Assembly (NCBI RefSeq): GCF_018070045.1
Contig: NZ_JAGPYK010000003.1
Coordinates: forward strand, 1-64,000
Origin: Micromonospora sp. U21
GTDB lineage: Bacteria; Actinomycetota; Actinomycetes; Mycobacteriales; Micromonosporaceae
Direction of reading: 5' to 3'
DNA length: 64,000 nucleotides
Below the pieces are notes generated by a model. That model ran no database searches. It worked only from the letters and a program-made list of their open reading frames with translations, and was not told where the DNA came from. Made by a program: the position numbers and the translations under genes. Positions within the stretch are counted from its first letter, which is position 1; each line of letters opens with the position of its first letter. Of this stretch, positions 32,424 to 40,740 are shown one piece after another.

Positions 32424-33836
32424 CTACTCGGCGTGCGCGCCGGCGCCGGCCGAAGCCACGCCCTCCCCTACCCAGACCGTCTTGGTGTTGCAGAACTCCC
32501 GCATGCCCAGCTCGGACAGCTCCCGGCCGTAGCCGGAGTTCTTCACGCCGCCGAACGGCAGCTCGGGGAACGAGGTGGTCATGCCGTTGATGAAGACGTT
32601 TCCGGCGTCCAGGTCGACGGCGAAGCGCTCCTGCTCGGCCTCGTCCCGGGTCCAGGCGTTCGAGCCGAGCCCGAACGAGGTCCCGTTGGCCACCTCGATC
32701 GCCTCCTCGTACGACGACACCCGGTACAGCCCGGCGACCGGGCCGAAGACCTCCTCGCGCCACATCCGCATCTCGGGAGTGAGGTCGGTGACCACGGTCG
32801 GCGGGTAGTACCAGCCGTCACCGCCGGGCAGCTCGCCGCCGCAGAGCACGGTCGCGCCGTTGTCCACCGCGTCGCGTACCTGGGCGTGCACCTCGTCGCG
32901 ACCGCGCTGGCTGGCCAATGGCCCCACATCGGTGCCCGGATCCATCGGGTCGCCGACCCGCAGCGCGGCCATGTTCGCGGCGAACTGCTCGGCGAAGGCG
33001 TCGAAGGCGTCGGTGTGCACGATGAACCGCTTGGCGGCGATGCAGGACTGGCCGTTGTTCTGGCAGCGGGCGGTGGTGGCCACCTCGGCGGCCCGGTCCA
33101 CGTCGGCCGAGGGCATCACCACGAACGGGTCACTGCCGCCCAGCTCGAGGACGGTCTTCTTCAGCTCCCGGCCGGCGATCTGGGCGATGGAGCGGCCGGC
33201 GGGCTCGCTGCCGGTGAGCGTGGCGGCGCGCACCCGGGGGTCGCTGAGGATCCGGTCGACGGCCTCCGAACCGACCAGCACGGTGGTGAACGCCCCCTCC
33301 GGGAAGCCGGCCCGGCGGAACACGTCCTCCAGCAGCAGCGCGGTCTGCGGCACGTTCGAGGCGTGCTTGAGCAGGCCGGTGTTGCCCGCCATCAGCGCCG
33401 GCGCGGCAAAGCGCAGCACCTGCCACAGCGGGAAGTTCCACGGCATCACCGCGAGCACCACGCCGATCGGCTGGTAGCGGATGAACGCACGGGTCGCCTT
33501 GACCGCGCTCGCGTCCGCCGGCTGGTCGGCGAGGAACGACGGCGCGCGGTCGGCGTAGAACCGGCAGGCCGAGGCGCACTTGGTCACCTCGGCCTGCGCG
33601 GCGACGTACGTCTTGCCCATCTCCTGGGTCATGATCCGGGCGATCTCGTCCCGGTCCTCCTCCAGCAGGTCGGCCACGGTGTTCATCCACCGGGCGCGCT
33701 GGTCGACGGTGGTTTCGCGCAGCTGCTGGTACGCGAGGTCCGCGCGTTCGATGGCTGCGTCGATCTGCTCGGTGGACATCGCCTCGAAGGTCTTGAGCAC
33801 CTGTCCGGTGGCGGGGTTGGTGGTGGCGATGGACAT
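32424..33836 (-). CDS. NAD(P)-dependent succinate-semialdehyde dehydrogenase-like
   Basis: A 470-residue aldehyde dehydrogenase. The cofactor-binding loop is MPWNFPLWQVLRFAAPALMA. The general base lies in LELGGSDPF near residue 230 and the catalytic cysteine in NNGQSCIAAKRF near residue 265. The closing FGGVKNSGYGRELSELGMREF is the family signature of GabD1-type enzymes, which oxidise succinic semialdehyde to succinate with NADP+. No other gene of GABA metabolism is adjacent, so the physiological substrate is inferred. ATG 33836 is preceded by AGGAGGACGAG. It lies 12 bp downstream of the DUF6343 gene and is probably co-transcribed with it. Confidence 0.85.
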   Translation of the reverse strand: MSIATTNPATGQVLKTFEAMSTEQIDAAIERADLAYQQLRETTVDQRARWMNTVADLLEEDRDEIARIMTQEMGKTYVAAQAEVTKCASACRFYADRAPSFLADQPADASAVKATRAFIRYQPIGVVLAVMPWNFPLWQVLRFAAPALMAGNTGLLKHASNVPQTALLLEDVFRRAGFPEGAFTTVLVGSEAVDRILSDPRVRAATLTGSEPAGRSIAQIAGRELKKTVLELGGSDPFVVMPSADVDRAAEVATTARCQNNGQSCIAAKRFIVHTDAFDAFAEQFAANMAALRVGDPMDPGTDVGPLASQRGRDEVHAQVRDAVDNGATVLCGGELPGGDGWYYPPTVVTDLTPEMRMWREEVFGPVAGLYRVSSYEEAIEVANGTSFGLGSNAWTRDEAEQERFAVDLDAGNVFINGMTTSFPELPFGGVKNSGYGRELSELGMREFCNTKTVWVGEGVASAGAGAHAE

Positions 33837-33848
33837 CTCGTCCTCCTG

Positions 33849-34112
33849 TCACTCGAACAGTGAGTGCCGGACGCCCGGCTCCTCGCGGCGGCGGGCGGCG
33901 CGGCGGCGCTGGATCACGACCAGGTCGACCACGGCGACCACGGCGAAGATCGCGCAGAGTACGCCGAGCCAGGCGATGCCAGCCCAGAACGCCAGCACCG
34001 CGAAGAGCACCATGATCACCAGTCCGAAGCCGGCGAGGATCAGCCGGAGGTTCAACGCGCTGTACGCGTGCCCGACCGTGCCACGGGCACGCCGGGGCTG
34101 CGATCTCGTCAT
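33849..34112 (-). CDS. DUF6343-type small membrane protein
   Basis: An 87-residue protein with a basic N-terminus (TRSQPRRARG), a conserved ALNLRLILAGFGLV segment leading into two closely spaced hydrophobic helices, and an Arg-rich cytosolic end (RRRAARRREEPG). Small two-span proteins of this kind are annotated as DUF6343 in actinobacteria; function unknown. It ends 12 bp before the aldehyde dehydrogenase start, whose ribosome site lies in that gap. Confidence 0.65.
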   Translation of the reverse strand: MTRSQPRRARGTVGHAYSALNLRLILAGFGLVIMVLFAVLAFWAGIAWLGVLCAIFAVVAVVDLVVIQRRRAARRREEPGVRHSLFE

Positions 34113-34164
34113 ACCTCTCGACCTACCCCAGATCGCCAGCGTTAACCGGCCCGGCGCATCCCGG

Positions 34165-34575
34165 TCAGTCGCGCCAGGCGCCGCGTGACGCGGCCTCGGC
34201 GGCGTACGCCACGAAGTCGCGGGGGTCGCGCCCGGTCACCCGGCGCACGGTGTCGGTGGGCACGGCGTGGCCGAGGTCGCGCAGCGCCGCGAAGGCCCTG
34301 ATCTGCTGCTCGATGTCCTCCGCGGGGACGCCCACCGAACCCAGCGCGGCCCGGTAGTCCTCGGCGGTGCCGAGGTGCCGTACCGGTCGGCCCACCGCCC
34401 GCCTGATGATCTCGGTCGCCCGCGGGTGCCCACGTCCGCGGTGCCGACCAGTCGAACGCACCGCACCGCTGCGGGAGGCAGCGCGGCCCCGGACACCCTG
34501 GGCCCGGAGCCGGTCGGCGACCCGCCGCCCTGTCGTGCCGGTCGCCCCGAGCACGAGGATCTCGCTGCCGTCCAT
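34165..34575 (-). pseudogene. Decayed NmrA-like NAD(P)-binding protein gene
   Basis: The residual frame (about 136 codons) starts like an NmrA/SDR protein (MDGSEILVLGATGTTGRRVA, then ASRSGAVR) and ends like the family C-terminus (EDYRAALGSVGVPAEDIEQQ, then RRVTGRDPRDFVAYA), but the roughly 130 residues between are missing. The expected next segment FDWSAPRTWAPA can be read only in another frame (about 34425-34460), showing a one-base shift just after SGAVR. A large internal deletion near 34415-34425 then restores the original frame. Family members are about 280 residues. The product would lack most of the substrate domain, so it is very likely non-functional. Confidence 0.7.
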
Positions 34576-34704
34576 GGCCCGAGTAGACCACCGGCCCCGA
34601 CAGCCGGGTCGGTCGCCGGGGCCACCGGGCAAGGCTGCGGGGCACGCCGGTGTGCTCGGTTACATCCGTTCGCCCCACAGCCCCGTCGACCGCAGGATGG
34701 ACGC

Positions 34705-35259
34705 ATGTCCATGACCCAGACCGTGCCGGTGACCGTCGCCATCGCCCGGCGCGCCGACCCGGCCCGGGCCAGCGAGATGGTGGCATGGATGCGGGCCGGC
34801 ACGGCGCTGGCCGAGGCGTTCCCCGGGTTCCTCGGTGCGGGCTGGGTGCAGAGCGGTCCGGGCTCGCCGGAGTGGCACATGCTCTACCGCTTCGCGGACG
34901 CGGAGACGCTGCACCGGTGGGAGGAGTCGCCGCAACGGCACTGGTGGCTCAGCTCGGCACAGGGCATCGTCGAGCACACCCGGGTCGAGCGGCGCACCGG
35001 GATCGAGGGCTGGTTCGACCCGCCGCTGGAGCACTGGGTCGACCCGGTCGAGCCGATCCCGCCGGCGTCACCGCCGCGGTGGAAGCAGGCGGTGACGATC
35101 TGGCTGGCGTTCTTCCCGCTGAGTCTCACCGCCACTCTGCTGACCAGCCGGTTCCTCGCCCACGTGCCGCTGGCGGCCCGGGTGCTGCTGATGACGCTCT
35201 GCCTGACCCCGCTGATGACCTACCTGGTGCTGCCCCGGATAACCCGGGCGCTGCACTGA
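34705..35259 (+). CDS. Antibiotic biosynthesis monooxygenase-like domain with two C-terminal membrane helices
   Basis: A 184-residue protein. Residues about 5-100 form an ABM ferredoxin-like fold (VAIARRADPARASEMVAWMR, EAFPGFLGAGWVQSG, MLYRFADAETLHRWEESPQR). Residues about 133-180 hold two transmembrane helices (VTIWLAFFPLSLTATLL and VLLMTLCLTPLMTYLVLP). This ABM plus two-helix architecture occurs in a conserved family of unknown function. ATG 34705 is 6 nt after CAGGAT, a likely -10 box of a leaderless message. No partner gene is coupled to it. Confidence 0.8.
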   Translation: MSMTQTVPVTVAIARRADPARASEMVAWMRAGTALAEAFPGFLGAGWVQSGPGSPEWHMLYRFADAETLHRWEESPQRHWWLSSAQGIVEHTRVERRTGIEGWFDPPLEHWVDPVEPIPPASPPRWKQAVTIWLAFFPLSLTATLLTSRFLAHVPLAARVLLMTLCLTPLMTYLVLPRITRALH

Positions 35260-35423
35260 TGGCTGCACGGCCACCCGGCCCCCTGGCGCAGCCCGCGCAC
35301 ATAGCACGTAGGGGCGGCCGCACCGACACTCTGCCGCATACCCGACAGCAACTTCCCGACGGACCGACCCCTACGCATAGAGTTACCACGCCGTCGCTCT
35401 GCGCCGCCAAGACGGGGGATGTC

Positions 35424-36275
35424 ATGCCTCGACGCTGGGTCACCGCCCTGGCCTGTCTCGCGGCGCTCGTCGCGCTGGCCTGCGAGGGTGGCACCTCCGC
35501 CACCCCCCGCCCCACCAAGGGCACTCCGCAGCCCGGCGGGCCGGGCGGCATCGCCGCGCTCGGCGACTCGATCAGCACCGGCTTCGCCTCCTGCCTGGTG
35601 CTCACCTCCTGCGAGCGAAACTCCTGGTCGACCGGGGACGGCCTGCGGGTGCGCAGTCACTACCGGCGGCTGCTGGACCAGGACTCCGCAATCCGCGGGC
35701 GGACGTACAACCACGCCCGGCCGGGGGCACGCGCCGACGCCCTCGAGGGCCAGGCCAAGGCTGCGGTACGCGACCGCGCCGACTACGTCACGGTGCTGAT
35801 CGGGGCCAACGACGTCTGCCGGGGCGGCGTGGAGGCGATGACGCCGGTGGCCCAGTTCCGGGCCGACGTCGACCGCGGCCTGCGGGTGCTGCGGACCGGG
35901 CGGCCGAAGGCCCGGGTCCTGGTGGTGAGCATTCCCGACCTGTACCGGCTCTGGGAGGTCGGGCACGGCGACTCGCGGGCGGTGCGCGCCTGGCGGCGGG
36001 GCGTCTGCCCGGCCCTGCTGGCCGACGCGACCTCGACGGCGCCGGCGGACCGGGCCCGGCGGGCCGCCGTCCGGGACCGGATCGATGCGTACAACGCCCA
36101 ACTGGTGGCAGCCTGCCGGGCCTACGGCTCGCGCTGCCGGCACGACGGCGGCGCCGTGCACAGGGTCCGGTTCACCCTGGACCTGCTCAACCCGCTCGAC
36201 TGGTTCCACCCCGACGCCGCCGGGCAGGGCCGGCTCGCCGAGGTGACCTGGCGCGCCTCGGGCCTGGCCGACTGA
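35424..36275 (+). CDS. Secreted SGNH/GDSL hydrolase
   Basis: A 283-residue exported esterase/lipase-like enzyme. The N-terminal VTALACLAALVALACEGG is a signal peptide whose ALAC end could be a weak lipobox, and a Thr/Pro-rich spacer follows. The four SGNH blocks are present: GDSISTG (Ser), ARPGARADAL (Gly), IGANDVC (Asn) and DWFHPDAAGQ (Asp-x-x-His). Such enzymes hydrolyse esters of lipids or cell-envelope glycans; substrate unknown. ATG 35424 follows GGGGG at 5-nt spacing. It stands alone; the 164-bp upstream gap contains only weak promoter-like signals. Confidence 0.85.
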   Translation: MPRRWVTALACLAALVALACEGGTSATPRPTKGTPQPGGPGGIAALGDSISTGFASCLVLTSCERNSWSTGDGLRVRSHYRRLLDQDSAIRGRTYNHARPGARADALEGQAKAAVRDRADYVTVLIGANDVCRGGVEAMTPVAQFRADVDRGLRVLRTGRPKARVLVVSIPDLYRLWEVGHGDSRAVRAWRRGVCPALLADATSTAPADRARRAAVRDRIDAYNAQLVAACRAYGSRCRHDGGAVHRVRFTLDLLNPLDWFHPDAAGQGRLAEVTWRASGLAD

Positions 36276-36297
36276 CCGGCCGTACGCCCCGCGGGTG

Positions 36298-37053
36298 TCA
36301 GTGGTGGCGGGGCTCCGGCACGGCGCCGCGCGGGCGGTAGAGGGCGCGGGAGCGCTCCGCGAGATCCTTGGTGGCCGACGAGTTGGCCCAGGTGCCGAGC
36401 ACGATCGCCGCGCCTGGCACGACCTTGGCAACCATCCGCTTGGCCGCGCGGACCCCGGCCATCTGCGCCAGCCGGATGCCGAGCTTCAACATGACGTGAC
36501 CGAGCGGGCGCTGGCGCCCGCCCAGGCCGAAGAGCGCGTCGGCGCGTTCCCGGCCGGCGGCCACCCCGAGCGCCAGCCGCGCGCTCTCGGCGACCTTGTG
36601 CACCCGCTGAAGCACCAGCAGGTCGGTGGCCCGGTCGCTGTGCAACGGGTCGACGTCGTACGCGGCGGCGATGTGCAGCACCATCCGCGCCTGGGTCCAG
36701 GCCAGCACGCCCACGTCGAGCACGGCGCCGGGCAGGCCGGCCGCGCCGGAGACCGCGCCGGAGAGACGGGCCAGGTTGAGGAACTTGCGGGCCGCCTGGT
36801 CGACCAGGACGTCGGCTGAGACACCCGGCTGATCGGCCCTGGCCCGGGCAGCCCACTGGGCGGCCTCCGGCCCGAGCCGGCGCACCGCCTCCAGGGCGAG
36901 GTGCTCCGGGGCGTACTGCGGATCCGCGCGCATCCGGTCCCAGAGCCGGGCCGGTGGACCCTCGGGGGCGTCCACCGGCGGGGTCGGCAGGTTGCCGGAC
37001 GGTTGGGGGGTGGGCGCGGCGGGCTGGCCGCCGACGGGCGGGGTGTCGGTCAC
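36298..37053 (-). CDS. EcsC-family protein
   Basis: A 251-residue protein. The first 40 residues are Pro-rich and disordered. The rest is the EcsC helical domain (ADQPGVSADVLVDQAARKF, AAGLPGAVLDVGVLAWTQAR, then VPGAAIVLGTWANSSATKDL). EcsC proteins are membrane-associated and of unclear function; the founding member is encoded beside an ABC transporter in Bacillus. Here the neighbour is a 48-residue basic protein 49 bp upstream in the same direction. The start is GTG 37053 behind GGGGAG. Confidence 0.7.
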   Translation of the reverse strand: MTDTPPVGGQPAAPTPQPSGNLPTPPVDAPEGPPARLWDRMRADPQYAPEHLALEAVRRLGPEAAQWAARARADQPGVSADVLVDQAARKFLNLARLSGAVSGAAGLPGAVLDVGVLAWTQARMVLHIAAAYDVDPLHSDRATDLLVLQRVHKVAESARLALGVAAGRERADALFGLGGRQRPLGHVMLKLGIRLAQMAGVRAAKRMVAKVVPGAAIVLGTWANSSATKDLAERSRALYRPRGAVPEPRHH

Positions 37054-37102
37054 CGGGTCTCCCCAGGGGTCGGTACGGCGGGCAGGACGGCCGGTGGAAC
37101 GG

Positions 37103-37249
37103 TCAGCGGCGGCGGTTGGACAGCCGGGCCGCCAACCCCTTGAGCTTCTGCTGGTTGCCGGGCTTGGCCAGCTCGCGCCGCCCACGGTCGACCAACTGCT
37201 GCCCCTTGGGTGATCTCAGGAACATGCTGATCCGCTGCATCAGTGACAT
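37103..37249 (-). CDS. Small basic protein, 48 residues
   Basis: A clear GGAGG site lies 5 nt before ATG 37249. The product starts MSLMQRISMFLRSPKGQQLV, continues through an RRELAKPGNQQKLKGLAARL segment and ends with Arg residues. It is amphipathic and strongly basic, with no membrane helix long enough to span the bilayer. No function is known. Its position upstream of the EcsC gene (49 bp, same strand) suggests one transcript. Confidence 0.65.
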   Translation of the reverse strand: MSLMQRISMFLRSPKGQQLVDRGRRELAKPGNQQKLKGLAARLSNRRR

Positions 37250-37355
37250 AACGTCCTCCTGTCGGTGATACCTCTGTCATGTGTACCCCGTACCCGCAAC
37301 GGATGCACCCGGGACCCGACAGGCTCAACCCCAACCGTCCATAGTGGTCGGTACG

Positions 37356-38204
37356 TTACCGCCCGGCCGGCACGATGGCGTCGACGACCCTGCTGGCCCG
37401 CCACTCGTGCTTCTGGTAGTGCTCGGGGTACGCGGAGACCTGCACCGCCTGGGCGGCGTCGGTGAGCCGCATGTGCTGCCAGCCGGGCACCTGCTCCAGC
37501 GCGCTGAGGAACTGCCGGGTGGCGAACTCGGGGTCCATCAGCCGGCCCACGGGCCCCCAGCCGCTGCTGGAGCGCTGCTGGAACAGCCCGACGGAGTCGT
37601 GGTCCCACCCGACGCCCTGGTGCGGATGGTCCTGCGACTCGGGCAGCACGCCGCTCGCCACGTTGTACAGGTTGCTCTCCTGCATGGCGGTGGCCACCGC
37701 GATCACCAGGCCACGGCGGGGCATCCCCATCTCGCGGCCGGCCCGGACGATCGCCTCGGCGTTCTCCATCTGGTCCTCGTCCAGTCCGGCGACGGGGGCC
37801 GGGTCGGTCGGCCGAACCGGGGCGGCCTTGCGCGCCGACCGGGTGGTGTCCGGGTCGGCGGGGGTCGCGACGGCGGACGGGGTGGCGGCGGACGTGGCCC
37901 GGTCGAGGCCACGGGAGGCACGCTGCTGCTCGGCGCGCTGCACCAGCTCCGCGCTCCCGGCGAGCGGATCGCGGGCCACGGCGCCAGCGCTCTCGTCGCT
38001 GACCTGCGCGACGGCGCCCAGGCCGAGGCAGCAGACCACGCCGGTGGCGAGCGCCACCTGTGCCCGGCGTCGACCGGTCAGGTCCCGGGCGTACGCCAGG
38101 AGCCGGCTCGCGACGGTTGTCCGTTCGGCTGAGGTGCCATCCTCCGTATCGGCAGTGGGCCTACTCGGGGCGTCCGGGTCGTCGAGGGTGCCGTCGTCAC
38201 GCAT
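37356..38204 (-). CDS. Membrane-anchored or secreted lysozyme-like protein
   Basis: A 282-residue protein. Residues about 1-45 are cytosolic, a single hydrophobic helix follows (VALATGVVCCLGLGAVAQV), then an Ala/Thr/Pro linker. The C-terminal 130 residues (AEAIVRAGREMGMPRRGLVI, ATAMQESNLYN, DHDSVGLFQQR, GWGPVGRLMDP) resemble the lysozyme/transglycosylase-like domain of actinobacterial conjugation and cell-wall proteins, with Glu of MQES as a candidate catalytic residue. It probably acts on peptidoglycan outside the membrane. ATG 38204 lies 6 nt from a TAGCCT box on the minus strand (38216-38211), a typical leaderless start. A dyad at 38233-38249 overlaps the -35 position. Confidence 0.75.
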   Translation of the reverse strand: MRDDGTLDDPDAPSRPTADTEDGTSAERTTVASRLLAYARDLTGRRRAQVALATGVVCCLGLGAVAQVSDESAGAVARDPLAGSAELVQRAEQQRASRGLDRATSAATPSAVATPADPDTTRSARKAAPVRPTDPAPVAGLDEDQMENAEAIVRAGREMGMPRRGLVIAVATAMQESNLYNVASGVLPESQDHPHQGVGWDHDSVGLFQQRSSSGWGPVGRLMDPEFATRQFLSALEQVPGWQHMRLTDAAQAVQVSAYPEHYQKHEWRASRVVDAIVPAGR

Positions 38205-38625
38205 CAACCGAGGCTAGGCAGGCGCAAACGCCGATCACGCACGGTGATCACGTGGCGCTCGCCACAGATCGGGGCCGTCCTGGTGGACGACCGGGGCGGG
38301 TCGACCCGCCCGAGGAATGGACCTCGCGTACCGGATGAAGCCGGCGCGGCACGCAGGCCGACACGGCCCACGACAGGGGCGGACATCGGGCCCCGCGCCC
38401 CGACATGATCGACAAACTCGGCCTTTGGGCTGAACCGCCCTCGGCCGATCGGTCGGCAGGGGCCAACCTGGCGGGGTAATCGGGTGATTGGTCCGGTCGC
38501 GCCCATCCGCCGGGCGACGGATCGCCCGACGCAGGAATGCACCAGGATGGCGGGTACGTTGCCCGAACCGGGTGCCGTCCGTCGCGTCGGCATCCCGTAG
38601 GCACATTCCAGGGAGGTCCGCACCG
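38205..38625. other. 421-bp divergent intergenic region
   Basis: No gene is supported in this stretch. It holds the TAGCCT -10 box (38211-38216, minus strand), a GATCAC/GTGATC dyad at 38233-38249 covering the probable -35 of the leftward gene, and a perfect 18-bp palindrome GGGCGGGTCGACCCGCCC at 38294-38311. The ribosome site of the PAC2 gene (AGGGAGG, 38610-38616) lies near the right end. The middle 250 bp show nothing I can name. Confidence 0.45.
38233..38249. promoter_or_regulatory. Candidate operator overlapping the -35 of the lysozyme-like gene
   Basis: GATCAC and GTGATC face each other across 5 nt, 17-33 bp upstream of the TAGCCT -10 box of the leftward gene. A bound protein would cover the -35 region. 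No regulator gene is adjacent. Confidence 0.35.
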
Positions 38626-39546
38626 GTGCTCGACCCACACGAGCTCTACCAGCTCACCGACGATCTGCCCGACCTCGGGCAACCGGTCATGATCCAGGCC
38701 CTCACCGGGTTCGTGGACGCCGGCAACGCAAGCCGGCTGGCCCGCGAGCAGCTGCTCACCTCGCTGGAGAGCCGGCCGATCGCCACGTTCGACGTGGACC
38801 AGCTCTTCGACTACCGCTCGCGGCGCCCCGTGATGACCTTCGTCGAGGACCACTGGGAGAGCGTCGACGCGCCCGAGCTCGAGCTGCACCTGCTGCACGA
38901 CGACGACGAGACCCCGTTCCTGCTGCTCACCGGCCCGGAGCCGGACCTGCAGTGGGAGCGGTTCGTGGCCGCGGTCGCCGGGCTGGCCGCCCGCTTGGAC
39001 GTCCGGCTCACCGTCGGGTTCAACTCGATCCCGATGGCGGTGCCGCACACCCGTCCGACCGGGGTGACCGCACACGCCACCCGGCCCGAGCTGATCGCCG
39101 GGTACGAGCCCTGGCTGCAACGGGTCCAGGTGCCCGGCAGCGTCGGTCACCTGCTGGAGTTCCGCCTCGGCGAGCAGGGTCGTGACGCGCTCGGCTTCGC
39201 CGCCCACGTGCCGCACTACGTGGCGCAGACCGAGTACCCGGCCGCCGCCGAGGTGCTGCTCACCTCGGTGTCCCGCAGCACGGGCCTGCTGCTGCCGGGC
39301 GACGGACTGCGCTCGGCCGCCGAGGTGGTCCGGGTGGAGATCGACCGGCAGGTCGCCCAGACCGAGGACGCCGCCGCCCTGGTCCAGGCCCTCGAGGAGC
39401 AGTACGACGCGTTCGCCCGGGGCCGCGGCGAGAAGAGCCTGCTCGCCGCGGAGGCGGGCCCGCTGCCCACCGCTGACGAACTCGGCGCGGAGCTGGAACG
39501 GTTCCTCGCCGAACAGACCCGTCCCGGCGACACCCCGGGCAGCTGA
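38626..39546 (+). CDS. PAC2 family protein
   Basis: A 306-residue soluble protein with the PAC2 (proteasome assembly chaperone 2-like) fold: MIQALTGFVDAGNASRLARE, then FLLLTGPEPDLQWERFVAAV, LTVGFNSIPMAVPHTRPTGV and a long C-terminal helix (VRVEIDRQVAQTEDAAALVQ). Actinobacteria have a proteasome, but PAC2 proteins here are not proven to assist it. GTG 38626 has AGGGAGG 9 nt upstream. The exonuclease III gene starts 37 bp after its stop and has its own promoter-like box. Confidence 0.85.
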   Translation: MLDPHELYQLTDDLPDLGQPVMIQALTGFVDAGNASRLAREQLLTSLESRPIATFDVDQLFDYRSRRPVMTFVEDHWESVDAPELELHLLHDDDETPFLLLTGPEPDLQWERFVAAVAGLAARLDVRLTVGFNSIPMAVPHTRPTGVTAHATRPELIAGYEPWLQRVQVPGSVGHLLEFRLGEQGRDALGFAAHVPHYVAQTEYPAAAEVLLTSVSRSTGLLLPGDGLRSAAEVVRVEIDRQVAQTEDAAALVQALEEQYDAFARGRGEKSLLAAEAGPLPTADELGAELERFLAEQTRPGDTPGS

Positions 39547-39583
39547 CCGGGCATCACGGGGGCGGATGCGGCAGGCTGGGGAC

Positions 39584-40381
39584 ATGCGCCTGGCGACCTG
39601 GAACGTGAACTCGGTGAAGGCCCGGCTGCCCCGGCTGCTGGAGTGGCTGGCCGACACCGGGCCGGACGTGGTCTGCCTGCAGGAGACCAAGTGCCCGGAC
39701 GGCGCGTTTCCGATGGCGGAGGTGGGCGAGCTGGGCTACACCGTGGCCAGCCACAGCGACGGCCGGTGGAACGGGGTGGCCATCCTGTCCCGGGTCGGCC
39801 TGACCGACGTCCGGGTCGGGTTCGCCGGTGAGCCCGGCTTCCCCGCGCCGGAGGCCCGGGCCATCTCCGCCACCTGCGACGGGGTGCGGGTCTGGTCGGT
39901 GTACGTGCCCAACGGCCGGACACCCGACGACCCGCACTACGCGTACAAGCTGGCCTGGTTCGCGGCGCTGCGCGACGCGCTGGACGCGGAGCTGGCCGGC
40001 GGGCTGCCGCTGGCCGTCTGCGGCGACTTCAACGTCGCCCCGACCGACGCCGACGTCTGGGACCCGGCCGTCTTCACGCACTCCACGCACGTGACGCCGG
40101 CCGAGCGGGCGGCTCTCGCGGCGCTGCGCGACCTGGGGCTCAGCGACGTGGTGCCGACCCCCATGAAGGGACCGCACCCGTTCACCTACTGGGACTACCG
40201 CGCCGGGATGTTCCATCAGAACAAGGGCATGCGGATCGATCTGGTCTACGCCTCCGCGCCGTTCACCCGGGCGGTCCGCTCGGCGTACGTGGACCGGGAG
40301 GCCCGCAAGGGCAAGGGCCCCTCCGATCACGCCCCGATCGTGGTCGACGCCGACCTGGTACCCGTGGTCGAGACGTTCTGA
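39584..40381 (+). CDS. xth: Exodeoxyribonuclease III
   Basis: A 265-residue AP endonuclease/3'-exonuclease for base-excision repair. The fold motifs appear in order: LATWNVNSVKARLPRL, CLQETKCPDGAFP (metal-binding Glu), VYVPNGR, the catalytic GDFNVAPTDADVWDP, and the terminal GPSDHAPIVVD with the Asp-His pair. Length is normal. ATG 39584 follows CAGGCT by 6 nt, so it is likely leaderless. It is followed after 27 bp by the heme oxygenase-like gene, which has its own box. Confidence 0.93.
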   Translation: MRLATWNVNSVKARLPRLLEWLADTGPDVVCLQETKCPDGAFPMAEVGELGYTVASHSDGRWNGVAILSRVGLTDVRVGFAGEPGFPAPEARAISATCDGVRVWSVYVPNGRTPDDPHYAYKLAWFAALRDALDAELAGGLPLAVCGDFNVAPTDADVWDPAVFTHSTHVTPAERAALAALRDLGLSDVVPTPMKGPHPFTYWDYRAGMFHQNKGMRIDLVYASAPFTRAVRSAYVDREARKGKGPSDHAPIVVDADLVPVVETF

Positions 40382-40396
40382 GCCGACCGGCGTGGC

Positions 40397-40402
40397 TAGG
40401 GT
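40397..40402 (+). promoter_or_regulatory. -10 box of leaderless mhuD-like gene
   Basis: TAGGGT, 6 nt before ATG 40409. The same hexamer and spacing precede the YciI gene (53245-53250, ATG 53257). Confidence 0.55.
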
Positions 40403-40408
40403 GGGCAG

Positions 40409-40726
40409 ATGGCAGTCGTGAAGATCAACGCAATCGAGGTTCCCCCGGGCGCCGGCGCGGAACTGGAGAAGCGGTTCGCCGCCCGAGCCGGCGCCGTGGA
40501 GAAGTCCCCCGGCTTCCTCGGCTTCGAGCTGCTCCGGCCGGTGGCCGGCGAGACCCGCTACTTCGTCTACACCCGGTGGGAGACCGAGGAGGCGTACCAG
40601 GCGTGGGCCGCCGGCCCGTCCCGCGCCGCACACGCCGAGAAGCCCGGCGAAAAGCCCCGCCCCCCGGTGGCCACCGGCGCCAACCTCCTGGAGTTCGAGG
40701 TGGCCCTCCACGTCCCCCAGCCCTGA
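40409..40726 (+). CDS. mhuD: MhuD-type heme-degrading monooxygenase
   Basis: A 105-residue dimeric ABM-fold protein. The start MAVVKINAIEVPPGAGAELE and SPGFLGFELLRPV are close to mycobacterial MhuD (Rv3592). The residues that hold heme in MhuD are conserved at the same numbers: Asn7, Trp66 and the proximal His75 (SRAAHAEKP). MhuD opens heme to mycobilin and frees iron without releasing CO. The sequence is longer by a short Pro-rich insert after His75. It is a single gene, with no iron box seen upstream. The siderophore importer 9 kb away suggests a related role in iron supply. Confidence 0.85.
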   Translation: MAVVKINAIEVPPGAGAELEKRFAARAGAVEKSPGFLGFELLRPVAGETRYFVYTRWETEEAYQAWAAGPSRAAHAEKPGEKPRPPVATGANLLEFEVALHVPQP

Positions 40727-40740
40727 CCCCGCCCGCCCCG

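Noticed and set aside
36346-36360. GGGAGCGCTCC inside the EcsC gene as a second CebR site
   Set aside because: It lacks the outer T and CA bases of the CebR palindrome and lies within a coding region, away from any promoter.
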